This document shows, piece by piece, positions 1 through 6,238 of a stretch of DNA of 13,832 nt. This DNA is from Solirubrobacterales bacterium (lineage in GTDB: Bacteria > Actinomycetota > Thermoleophilia > Solirubrobacterales > Solirubrobacteraceae). Location of the stretch: the NCBI GenBank assembly GCA_027314825.1, contig DAHVAB010000025.1, positions 1 through 13,832 on the forward strand, given 5' to 3'. The position numbers were made by a program, and so were the translations under genes. The first letter of the stretch is position 1, and each line of letters begins with the position of its first letter. The notes below the pieces were generated by a model. That model was not told where the DNA came from and searched no databases. It saw nothing but the letters and a program-made list of their open reading frames with translations.

Positions 1-1155
1 GCCACCGGCGGAGCGATCACCGCGCTCGGGCCCGTGACGGCCGGCACGCTGCTGGCGCACTTCTGGTGGGGCTCGCCCTTCCTGCTCACCCTCCCGCTGG
101 CGCTCGTCGCCCTGCTCATGGCGATCAAGCTCGTCCCCGCGCACGTCGGCGAGGACTCCGACCCCGTCGACCATCCGGGCGGCGCGCTCTCGGTGGTGAT
201 GGTCGGCACCCTGATCCTCGGCATCAACTTCGCGCCGGAGCCGGGCCGGGGCATGCTCGTGATCGGGCTGCTGCTCGTCGCCCTGGCCGCGGCCGGCGCC
301 TTCTACCTGCGGGAGCGGCGCGCGCACAACCCTTTGTATGACCTGCACGCCGCCGCGCGGCCGACGTTCTGGGTGGCGGCGCTGGCCGGGGTGATCGTCT
401 TCGGCTCGCTGATGGGCGCGATGTACGTGGGCGCGCTCTACCTGCAGAACGTGCTCGGCTACTCGGCCGTCGACGCGGGCCTCGCGATCCTGCCGGCCGC
501 CGCGCTGATGGTGCTCGTCGCCCCCCACTCGGCGACACTCGTGGACCGGCGCGGGGCGCGGGCGACCCTGCTGGCCGGCTACGTCTTCGTGCTGCTCGGG
601 TTCTTGACGATGCTCCTGCTCTGGGGACAGCACGCCGCCTACTGGCGGATCGGCCTCGGATACGCGTTCGTCGGGATCGGGGTCGGCCTGGCCGGCACGC
701 CGGCATCGCACTCGCTGACCGCATCGGTGCCGGTCCGCCGCGTGGGGATGGCCTCCGGGACGGCCGACCTGCAGCGCGATCTCGGCGGCGCGAGCCTGCA
801 GTCGGTGCTCGGGGCATTGTTGACCGCCGGGTACGCAGCCGCGGCCAGCGCCGCGATCGCCGCCTCCGGCAGGACGCTCACCAGCAGCGTGGAAAGCGAA
901 CTGACCAAGTCCTTCTCCGGCGCCGCCGACGTGGCGCAGCGCTACCCGCCCCACATCCGCCAGAGCATCATCGAAGCCGCGAAGGCCTCCTTCCTGAAAG
1001 GCGACCAGTGGGCCTACACGGCCGGGATCGTCGCGGTGCTGCTCGGCGCCGCGCTCGTCTTCTTCAAGTTCCCGCACGCCGAGCGGGAGCGGCGGTTGCT
1101 CGCCGGGTACGCGGCCGAGGATGCGCATGCGGCGCCCCGGGCCGCGGACGGCTAG
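1..1155 (+). CDS. MFS drug/solute exporter, DHA2 (EmrB/QacA-like) family, 5'-truncated
   Basis: This is the C-terminal part of a multi-spanning inner-membrane transporter that would export drugs or other small molecules by proton antiport. The frame is open from base 1, so the true start lies outside the window; 384 residues are visible. The first residues (GGAITALGPVTAG) resemble antiporter motif C (G-x-x-x-G-P), which lies in the fifth helix of this family. HFWWGSPFLLTLPLAL follows, a typical sixth-helix region of 14-helix DHA2 proteins. About eight or nine further hydrophobic segments can be counted, and DRRGARATLLAGY resembles a loop motif between helices. The stop codon is TAG at 1153-1155. 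The next gene begins about ten bases downstream, or overlaps it if its first ATG is used. The substrate cannot be inferred and no regulator is visible nearby. The family call is firm; the function beyond that is inference. Confidence 0.88.
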   Translation, partial: ATGGAITALGPVTAGTLLAHFWWGSPFLLTLPLALVALLMAIKLVPAHVGEDSDPVDHPGGALSVVMVGTLILGINFAPEPGRGMLVIGLLLVALAAAGAFYLRERRAHNPLYDLHAAARPTFWVAALAGVIVFGSLMGAMYVGALYLQNVLGYSAVDAGLAILPAAALMVLVAPHSATLVDRRGARATLLAGYVFVLLGFLTMLLLWGQHAAYWRIGLGYAFVGIGVGLAGTPASHSLTASVPVRRVGMASGTADLQRDLGGASLQSVLGALLTAGYAAAASAAIAASGRTLTSSVESELTKSFSGAADVAQRYPPHIRQSIIEAAKASFLKGDQWAYTAGIVAVLLGAALVFFKFPHAERERRLLAGYAAEDAHAAPRAADG

Positions 1156-1165
1156 GGTTCGGGCC

Positions 1166-2380
1166 GTGGCACTGATCAGGATGAGCGCGCCGCTGGCGCG
1201 GGAGATCGCCCGCTGGGCGCCGGAGCGCCCGTTCCGGTTGAGCTTCTGGGACGGGACCGTCCTGCCCTCCACCGTGAGCGGAGCCCCTGACTTCCGGGTA
1301 CGCGGCCCCTCCGCACTCGGCCACGTGCTGCGCTCGCCCGGCCGGCTCGGGCTCGGACGGGCATGGGTGCAGGGCTCGCTGGACGTGGCGGACATCGACC
1401 GCGCACTGCTGGTCGTCGACGACTGGGAGCCGCCGCCGCTCGATACCGCCACCCGCGCCCGGCTCGGCCTGGCGATGCTGCTGGCCGCCGCGCCGGGCGG
1501 CATCCCCCGCCGCCCCGGCCTGGAGCTGATCCTGCGCGGGCAGCGGCACTCGATCGAGCGCGACCGGGAGGCCGTGCGCTACCACTACGACGTCGGCAAC
1601 GAGTTCTTCTCCCTCTTCCTCGACAGCTCGATGACCTACAGCTGCGCGATCTTCTCGCGCGGAGCGAAGACCCTGGAGGAGGCCCAGGAGGCGAAGCTGG
1701 AGCTGATCGCGCAGAAGCTGAGGCTGAAGGCCGGGCAGCGGGTCCTGGACGTCGGTTGCGGGTGGGGCAGCTTCGCGATCCACGCGGCACGAGAGCACGG
1801 TGTCAGCGTCACCGGCATCACCCTCTCCCCCTCCCAGGCGCAGCTCGCGCGCCAGGGGGTGGCGGACGCCGGCGTCGCCGACCGTGTGGAGATCCGCCTC
1901 GCCGACTACCGTGAGCTGCAGGCCGAGCCGTTCGACGCGATCGCGAGCATCGGGATGGCGGAGCATGTCGGCTCCAGCCAGATCGACACCTACGCCAGGT
2001 CGCTGGCGCGCCTGCTGAAGCCCGGCGGGATGCTGCTCAACCACGCGATCGCGCTCACCAACACCGAGGAAGACCCGACCGCCGACGCCTTCTCGATGCG
2101 CTACGTGTTCCCCGACGGCGAGCCGCTCGGCCTGGCCCGGGTGCAGCTGGCCCTCGAACGCGCCGGCTTGCGCACGCAGCATGTCGAGGGCTTCATGGAC
2201 GACTATGCGGTGACGCTTCGCCACTGGAGCGACCGTCTCGACGCGCACCTGCCCGAAGCGGTCGCCCTGGCCGGGGAGCAGCGCACGCGGGTGTGGCGGC
2301 TCTATCTGCGCGCCGCCCGGCGGGGCTTCGAGGACGGCTACACGATCGTCTATCAGACGTTGGCCGTCCGGCCGGGGTGA
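1166..2380 (+). CDS. cfa: Cyclopropane-fatty-acyl-phospholipid synthase family methyltransferase
   Basis: This is an S-adenosylmethionine-dependent enzyme predicted to add a methylene bridge, or a methyl group, to unsaturated acyl chains of membrane phospholipids. From the GTG at 1166 the protein has 404 residues, close to E. coli Cfa. An N-terminal domain (FRLSFWDGTVLPS...) precedes the catalytic domain. The catalytic domain opens with YHYDVGNEFFSLFLD and MTYSCAIF, which holds the conserved cysteine. The SAM-binding loop VLDVGCGWGSF lies near residue 193, followed by GMAEHVG, which carries the conserved Glu and His. FMDDYAVTLRHW near the C-terminus holds the conserved tyrosine. The ATG at 1121 would overlap the transporter by 35 bases and add an Arg-rich tail unlike the family, so I prefer GTG 1166 or ATG 1181. 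No strong ribosome-binding site decides between them. A related SAM methyltransferase activity, such as lipid methylation, cannot be excluded. Confidence 0.9.
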   Translation: MALIRMSAPLAREIARWAPERPFRLSFWDGTVLPSTVSGAPDFRVRGPSALGHVLRSPGRLGLGRAWVQGSLDVADIDRALLVVDDWEPPPLDTATRARLGLAMLLAAAPGGIPRRPGLELILRGQRHSIERDREAVRYHYDVGNEFFSLFLDSSMTYSCAIFSRGAKTLEEAQEAKLELIAQKLRLKAGQRVLDVGCGWGSFAIHAAREHGVSVTGITLSPSQAQLARQGVADAGVADRVEIRLADYRELQAEPFDAIASIGMAEHVGSSQIDTYARSLARLLKPGGMLLNHAIALTNTEEDPTADAFSMRYVFPDGEPLGLARVQLALERAGLRTQHVEGFMDDYAVTLRHWSDRLDAHLPEAVALAGEQRTRVWRLYLRAARRGFEDGYTIVYQTLAVRPG

Positions 2381-2480
2381 TACGCGCCGCCTACGGGGCG
2401 CCTACGCGGCCTACGCGGCCTACGCGGCCTACGCGGCGCCTACGCGGCCTACGCGGCGCCTACGCGGCGCCTACGCGGCG
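2381..2480. repeat. Tandem array of 9/11-bp TACGCGGCC / TACGCGGCGCC units
   Basis: Ten units beginning with TACG start at 2381, 2392, 2403, 2412, 2421, 2430, 2441, 2450, 2461 and 2472. Unit lengths are 11, 11, 9, 9, 9, 11, 9, 11 and 11 bases, so two versions (TACGCGGCC and TACGCGGCGCC) are interleaved. The array fills the gap between the converging cfa and sigH genes. The last unit contains the sigH stop codon (TAG on the minus strand, 2471-2473) and its final codons. On the minus strand the core reads GCCGCGTAGG, so most units repeat the ending of the sigH reading frame. I see no strong hairpin across units, and there are no spacers as in CRISPR. Confidence 0.9.
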
Positions 2481-3118
2481 ACCGCCCGCGAGCGCAGGTG
2501 CGCTCCAACCTTCCGCTTGACGCGTTGCAGCGCATTGTCCACCGTCTTGGTGTCGCACTCCAGGTGCGCCGAGACCTGCTCGTAGGAGAAGCCCTCCAGA
2601 TAGAGCGCCAGCACCCTGCTCTCCAGCTCGGAGAGCGCGGTCGAGAGGCAGCCGACCAGCGAGCGCAGCTCTTCTGAGGAGATCACCTGGTTGACCGGGT
2701 CATTGACGCTTGGGCCCGGCAGCAGCTGATCGAGCGTCGGCACGTCGTCGCCGGCCGCCGCCGGAGTCGCCGAGAAGGAGACGTACTGGTTGAGCGGGGT
2801 GTGCTTGTTGCGCGTCGCCGTCTTCACCGCGGTGATGATCTGGCGGGTGATGCACAGCTCGGCGAAGTTGCGGAAGCTCGACTCGCGATCGGGCCGGAAG
2901 TCCCTGATCGCCTTATACAGCCCGACCAGCCCCTCCTGGATCAGATCGTCCGGATCGCCGCCGGCCAGAAAGTACGAGGAGGCCTTCAACCGCACGAAGC
3001 CGTGATACCGGCGGACGAGACGATCGTAAGCGGACGGGTCGCCCTGCTTGGCGAGCGCCAGCAGGAAGCTGTCGTCAACCTTGACGTCAGCTTGAGGGTT
3101 GTAGGAGATCCGTGCCAC
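2471..3118 (-). CDS. sigH: RNA polymerase sigma factor, SigH (Spo0H)-like
   Basis: This is a sigma-70-family factor of 215 residues that would direct RNA polymerase to an alternative promoter set. Region 2 is clear: DDLIQEGLVGLYKAIRDFRP (about residues 57-76) and AELCITRQIITAVKTATRNK (about 86-105), which closely match the Bacillus SigH family. Region 4 ends with a helix-turn-helix, EGFSYEQVSAHLECDTKTVD (about 174-193). The length fits SigH (about 215-220). The start is a GTG at 3116-3118, preceded by AAAGGA about eight bases upstream. It lies downstream of rlmB and cysS, as sigH does in Bacillus, which supports the subfamily call. Its regulon here is unknown; in a probably non-sporulating actinobacterium a sporulation role should not be assumed. 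The 3' end runs into a tandem repeat array. Confidence 0.93.
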   Translation of the reverse strand: MARISYNPQADVKVDDSFLLALAKQGDPSAYDRLVRRYHGFVRLKASSYFLAGGDPDDLIQEGLVGLYKAIRDFRPDRESSFRNFAELCITRQIITAVKTATRNKHTPLNQYVSFSATPAAAGDDVPTLDQLLPGPSVNDPVNQVISSEELRSLVGCLSTALSELESRVLALYLEGFSYEQVSAHLECDTKTVDNALQRVKRKVGAHLRSRAVAA

Positions 3119-3186
3119 GAGCAGATCCTTTCCCGGGCCGTTTCAGCCCAAGCAGTCGCTCAGTGGCGCACTCCTCCCCCGGCGCC

Positions 3187-3227
3187 ATCGGTTATATCCG
3201 AGGCGTTGGCTCGACGCGAAAACCGAT
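3187..3227 (-). promoter_or_regulatory. Inverted repeat with candidate -10 box upstream of sigH
   Basis: In the 189-base gap between rlmB and sigH, ATCGGTT (3187-3193) and AACCGAT (3221-3227) form a perfect 7-bp inverted repeat. A smaller CGAG/CTCG pair lies inside it. On the minus strand TATAAC (3196-3191) overlaps the downstream arm and could serve as a -10 element, leaving a leader of about 65-70 bases before the sigH GTG. No convincing -35 hexamer is visible. The repeat could be an operator or an RNA hairpin. Apart from this element and the sigH ribosome-binding site I see nothing else in the gap. Confidence 0.35.
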
Positions 3228-3307
3228 CCTACTCGGCGCCCCGTCTCTCCTCCACCTCAGCTTCAGCGTTATGTGACCGCAGAGGCTTGCACACGGATCG
3301 TCTCCTG

Positions 3308-4279
3308 TCAAGTGCCGGCGGCACGATCCTGCAAGATTCCGTACAGGATCGCCGCGGCCGCCGCGCTGACCCCGAGCGAGCCGATCCGCCCGCGCATCGG
3401 CAGCGTGATCAGCTGATCGCACGCCGCGGCCACCCGCGGGCGAAGCCCTGTGCCCTCGCTGCCCAGCACGATCACCACCCCACCGGAGTAGTCCGGCTCC
3501 ATGTAGGAGACGGGGCCGCGGGCCGGCCGCTCCCGCTCCCCCACCTCAGGCCGGTCAGCCGGCTGCGGCGGAGCCACCGCGCCATAGCACCAGCACCCGG
3601 CCCTCCTCGCCTCGCCGAGGAAGTCGGCGACGTTGCGCACGCGCGCGACCGGCAGGTGCTCGAGCGCTCCCGCGGAGGCCTTGCAGGCCGCGGGAGTGAC
3701 CTCGGCCGCTTCCCGCTCGTGGATCACGACGCCCGTCGCCCCGGCGCACTCCGCGGTGCGCGCGATCGCGCCGAGGTTCTGCGGATCCTGGACGTTGTCC
3801 AGCACGATGATCAGCGGGTCGGTCTGCGCGGCGAGCAGCGGGTCCGTCTGCGCGGCGAGCAGCGGGTCCGTCTGCGCGGCGAGCAGCGGGGCGGCCTGGC
3901 CCGCGGGCGGCGGGGCGGTCCTCGCTGCGAGCAGCGCGGCGGCGTCGACGTATCGGTACGGACCCGCCTCGGCGCAGATGCCCTGATGGGCCTCGGAGCC
4001 GCAGCGCTCCGCGATCTGCGCCGCCGTCGCGATCCTCACCTCCCGACCCCTCAGCCACGGCTCCCGCGCGGCGGCCTGCGTGGCCCATATCTGGCGGACG
4101 GCCGCCGCCCTGCGTCCCCGCAGCGCCTCGCGGACGGCGTTTCGCCCGTAGACGACCGTGCTCGAGCCGCTCCCGGCCCCGTCGGGCCGCGGCGCTCTGC
4201 CGCCCGAGCCGCCGGCGCGCCCAACCCCGCCGGAGGGACGGGCGCCGCCCTGGCGGCGAGAGTCTCGGCGCTCGCTCAG
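3308..4279 (-). CDS. rlmB: 23S rRNA 2'-O-ribose methyltransferase RlmB/TrmH-family (SPOUT), probable CTG start
   Basis: This is a SPOUT-class, SAM-dependent methyltransferase predicted to 2'-O-methylate a 23S rRNA guanosine. The first ATG/GTG/TTG in frame is the GTG at 4039, but starting there cuts away half of the N-terminal RNA-binding domain. The frame stays open upstream and encodes VVYGRNAVREALRG, the standard RlmB opening, with no ATG, GTG or TTG before it. A CTG at 4279-4277 overlaps the cysS stop as CTGA, with GGAGG four bases upstream. This gives 323 residues with a Gly/Arg-rich disordered N-terminus (SERRDSRRQGG...). SPOUT motifs follow: DPQNLGAIARTAECAG, VIVLGSEGTGL and LPMRGRIGSLGVSAAAA. 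The usual Asn of motif 3 (SLNVS) is Gly here. A 24-bp tandem repeat (LLAAQTDP) lies in the interdomain linker. The family is certain; the exact rRNA or tRNA target is less so. Confidence 0.9.
   Translation of the reverse strand: MSERRDSRRQGGARPSGGVGRAGGSGGRAPRPDGAGSGSSTVVYGRNAVREALRGRRAAAVRQIWATQAAAREPWLRGREVRIATAAQIAERCGSEAHQGICAEAGPYRYVDAAALLAARTAPPPAGQAAPLLAAQTDPLLAAQTDPLLAAQTDPLIIVLDNVQDPQNLGAIARTAECAGATGVVIHEREAAEVTPAACKASAGALEHLPVARVRNVADFLGEARRAGCWCYGAVAPPQPADRPEVGERERPARGPVSYMEPDYSGGVVIVLGSEGTGLRPRVAAACDQLITLPMRGRIGSLGVSAAAAAILYGILQDRAAGT
3807..3890 (-). repeat. 24-bp in-frame tandem repeat in the rlmB linker
   Basis: Two exact 24-bp units lie at 3831-3854 and 3855-3878. They are preceded by a diverged unit (3807-3830) and followed by a partial one (3879-3889). 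On the coding strand each unit adds the eight residues LLAAQTDP. The repeat sits between the N-terminal RNA-binding domain and the catalytic SPOUT domain of RlmB, just before IIVLDNVQDPQNLG. The 24-bp period keeps the frame, so copy-number change would alter only linker length. Confidence 0.92.
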
Positions 4280-5685
4280 CGCTCCTCCAGCGGGATCAGC
4301 TCAAAGCCATTCGCGACATCCCTCACATCTACGCCGTGCTCCGCCCTTATCTGGTCGCGCAGGGCGTCCGCTCTCGCATAGTCACGCGCCGCGCGTGCCT
4401 GCTGACGCTCCTCGGCGAGCGCCCACGCCTCACGGTAAAGACGCTCTGGATCGGCGAGCGCGGTCGGCGTCAGGCTCCCCAGGCCCAGCACGTCGAGCAT
4501 GTCTCTCAGGTCGGCGTCCCCGACCGCGTCCGGGCGCCGGTTCGCCTCCCGCACCCACTCGAACAGGCTGGCGAGCGCCTTCGGGGTGTTGAAGTCCTCG
4601 GCGAGCGCGTCAAAGAACGCGTCCCTGCTGTGGGCCATCTCGGGCGGGCTCGCCTCCCCGGCCCGCAGTCGCCTCATCGCCTCCCTGATCCGTGCCACGC
4701 GCCGGTCGGCATCTTCCAGCTCAGAGTCGGAGAACGCGAGCGGCTGGCGGTAATGACCGCCCACCAGGTACATGAGCACCGCGTGCGCCCCCCACTTCTC
4801 CACCACCTCGTGCAGCGGCGCGATATTCCCGACCGACTTGGCCATCTTCTCGCTGCCGGCGCGGATCATCCCGTTGTGCATCCAGATCTGGGCGAGCTCG
4901 TGCCCCCGCGCCGCCCTCGTCTGCGAGGCCTCGTTCTCATGGTGCGGAAACACGAGATCCGATCCGCCGCCATGAATCTCGAAGCCGACGCCGAGCCGCT
5001 CCTCCGCCATCGCCGAGCACTCGATGTGCCAGCCGGGGCGGCCCGCGGCCCACTCGGGCGGGCAGGACTGCGCCGGCAGGTACTCCCGCGGATCCCAGGA
5101 GGTGTCCTCACCCTCCTTATGCGCCTTCCACAGGGCGAAATCCAGCGGGTCGCGCTTGCGCTCGGAGCCTTCGATCCCCTCGCCCTGGTCCATCTCTTCG
5201 ATCCTGCGGTGCGACAGCGCGCCATACCGCGGGTCGGAGCGCACCTCGAAGAACACGTCGCCGCCGGAGGCGTAGGCATGACCACGCTCGATCAGCGTCG
5301 CGATGTAGGCGACGATCTCGCCCATCGCCTCCGAGGCGAGCGGCTCCCGATCCGGCCGGCCCAGCCCGAGCGCATCGGTATCGCTCACATACAGCCTCCC
5401 CATCTCGGCGGCCAGCTCCGCGCTCGGCCGGCCCTGCGCGCGGGCAGCATCGTAGATCTTGTCGTTCACGTCGGTGAGGTTCACTACCAGGGTCGCCTCA
5501 TACCCCTCGTGCTCCAGGAAGCGCGCCAGCAGGCTGAACACCACGAACGGGCGGGCGTTGCCGATGTGCACGCGGCTGTAGACGGTCGGGCCGCAGGCAT
5601 AGATCCCCACCTTCCCGTCCTCGCGCGGGCGCAGCTCCACCAGGCCGCCGCTCATCGTGTCGTGCAACCGTATCCGCCTCATCAC
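4276..5685 (-). CDS. cysS: Cysteinyl-tRNA synthetase
   Basis: This class I aminoacyl-tRNA synthetase charges tRNA-Cys with cysteine in the cytoplasm. The protein has 469 residues, the usual length. The N-terminal catalytic fold shows YACGPTVYSRVHIGNARP, which contains the HIGH-type signature and the first zinc cysteine. Other zinc-site residues lie in GWHIECSAM and FPHHENE. The KMSKS signature appears as EKMAKSVGN, with Ala in place of the usual Ser. The C-terminal part carries the helical anticodon-recognition region and the small YARADALRDQIRAEHGV segment typical of CysRS. The start is GTG 5685 or the adjoining ATG 5682; neither has a strong ribosome-binding site. The stop overlaps the proposed CTG start of rlmB by four bases, implying coupling. 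The 76-base gap to ispF is too short for a full T-box but contains a perfect hairpin. Confidence 0.96.
   Translation of the reverse strand: MMRRIRLHDTMSGGLVELRPREDGKVGIYACGPTVYSRVHIGNARPFVVFSLLARFLEHEGYEATLVVNLTDVNDKIYDAARAQGRPSAELAAEMGRLYVSDTDALGLGRPDREPLASEAMGEIVAYIATLIERGHAYASGGDVFFEVRSDPRYGALSHRRIEEMDQGEGIEGSERKRDPLDFALWKAHKEGEDTSWDPREYLPAQSCPPEWAAGRPGWHIECSAMAEERLGVGFEIHGGGSDLVFPHHENEASQTRAARGHELAQIWMHNGMIRAGSEKMAKSVGNIAPLHEVVEKWGAHAVLMYLVGGHYRQPLAFSDSELEDADRRVARIREAMRRLRAGEASPPEMAHSRDAFFDALAEDFNTPKALASLFEWVREANRRPDAVGDADLRDMLDVLGLGSLTPTALADPERLYREAWALAEERQQARAARDYARADALRDQIRAEHGVDVRDVANGFELIPLEER
4284..4288 (-). promoter_or_regulatory. Ribosome-binding site for the CTG start of rlmB
   Basis: GGAGG (4288-4284) lies at the end of cysS, four bases upstream of the CTG at 4279-4277. 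The CTG overlaps the cysS TGA as CTGA. The arrangement matches an ordinary ATGA-coupled start with C replacing A, and it decides the rlmB start. The spacing is slightly short. Confidence 0.55.
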
Positions 5686-5724
5686 GGCAACCCTACCGTC
5701 GGGGCGCCATCACGCGACCCGCGC

Positions 5725-5747
5725 GGCAGACCCCGGAGGGGTCTGCC
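5725..5747 (-). terminator. Perfect 10-bp GC-rich hairpin between ispF and cysS
   Basis: GGCAGACCCC (5725-5734) and GGGGTCTGCC (5738-5747) are exact reverse complements separated by a 3-base loop. The hairpin lies in the 76-base gap after the ispF stop (5762) and before the cysS start (5685). No T-run follows on the minus strand, so it is not a classic intrinsic terminator. It could be a U-less terminator, an attenuator or a processing/stability element separating the isp genes from cysS-rlmB. Confidence 0.6.
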
Positions 5748-5761
5748 TCAGAACCGGGCGA

Positions 5762-6238
5762 TCAGGCACGGTGGAGGCTGGAGATCGCGAGAGCGGCGAC
5801 ACCCTCGCCGCGGCCGACGAAGCCCATCCCCTCGCCGGTCGTGGCCTTCACGTTCACGCGCTCGCGCGGCAGGCCGATCGTCTCCGCGAGGCGGGCGGCG
5901 ATCGCGTCGCGGTGGGGCGCCAGGCGCGGGCGCTCCATGATCACGGTCACATCCACATTCACCGGCTGCAGGCCCTCGGCGGCGAGCAGCCGCATCACCT
6001 GGGCCAGCAGGCCGATCGAGTCGGCATCGCGGTAGCGCTCGTCGGTATCCGGGAAGTGCTGGCCCACATCCCCCATTCCGGCCGCGCCGAGCAGCGCGTC
6101 GATCACCGCGTGCGTCACCACGTCCGCGTCGGAGTGCCCTTCCAGGCCCATCTCGCTCTCGATCTCGACGCCGCCGAGGATCAACGCTCGCCCGGCCGCG
6201 AGTCGATGGGAGTCATAGCCCAGGCCGGCGAGCATCAT
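5762..6238 (-). CDS. ispF: 2-C-methyl-D-erythritol 2,4-cyclodiphosphate synthase
   Basis: This enzyme makes 2-C-methyl-D-erythritol 2,4-cyclodiphosphate with release of CMP, in the MEP route to isoprenoids. From the ATG at 6238 it has 158 residues, the normal IspF length. The metal ligands are visible as GYDSH (D9, H11) and HSDADVVTH (H43). FPDTDERYRDADS and the C-terminal GMGFVGRGEGVAALA are the other family blocks. The open frame extends to an upstream start at 6292, but the extra Arg/Ala-rich residues lie within the PHP gene and are not part of IspF. ATG 6238 overlaps the PHP stop as ATGA, so the two are probably translationally coupled; a second ATG follows at 6235. IspD lies two genes upstream rather than fused to it as in some bacteria. 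Confidence 0.95.
   Translation of the reverse strand: MMLAGLGYDSHRLAAGRALILGGVEIESEMGLEGHSDADVVTHAVIDALLGAAGMGDVGQHFPDTDERYRDADSIGLLAQVMRLLAAEGLQPVNVDVTVIMERPRLAPHRDAIAARLAETIGLPRERVNVKATTGEGMGFVGRGEGVAALAISSLHRA

Noticed and set aside
1..2380. The MFS exporter and cfa gene as a lipid-export operon
   Set aside because: They are adjacent on one strand, but nothing in the sequence ties the exporter to lipids, and the DHA2 family is mostly multidrug or varied in substrate.
2381..2480. CRISPR-like array
   Set aside because: The units are 9 or 11 bases and directly adjacent, with no unique spacers and no cas genes.
3119..3307. A tRNA or small RNA gene in the rlmB-sigH gap
   Set aside because: I could not find a T-arm GGTTCGA-type signature or a matching acceptor stem. 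Only the inverted repeat stands out.
3308..4039. RlmB starting at GTG 4039
   Set aside because: This start removes VVYGRNAVREALRG and most of the N-terminal domain, although the upstream frame is open and conserved in pattern.
5686..5761. T-box riboswitch upstream of cysS
   Set aside because: The gap is only 76 bases, with no T-box consensus or specifier loop; a simple hairpin is all that is visible.
4336..5940. Long open frame on the + strand opposite cysS (and similar long frames opposite cfa, rlmB and disA)
   Set aside because: These are antisense shadows of high-GC coding sequence. Their translations are Arg/His/Pro/Leu-rich without family motifs, while the opposite strand encodes complete conserved proteins.
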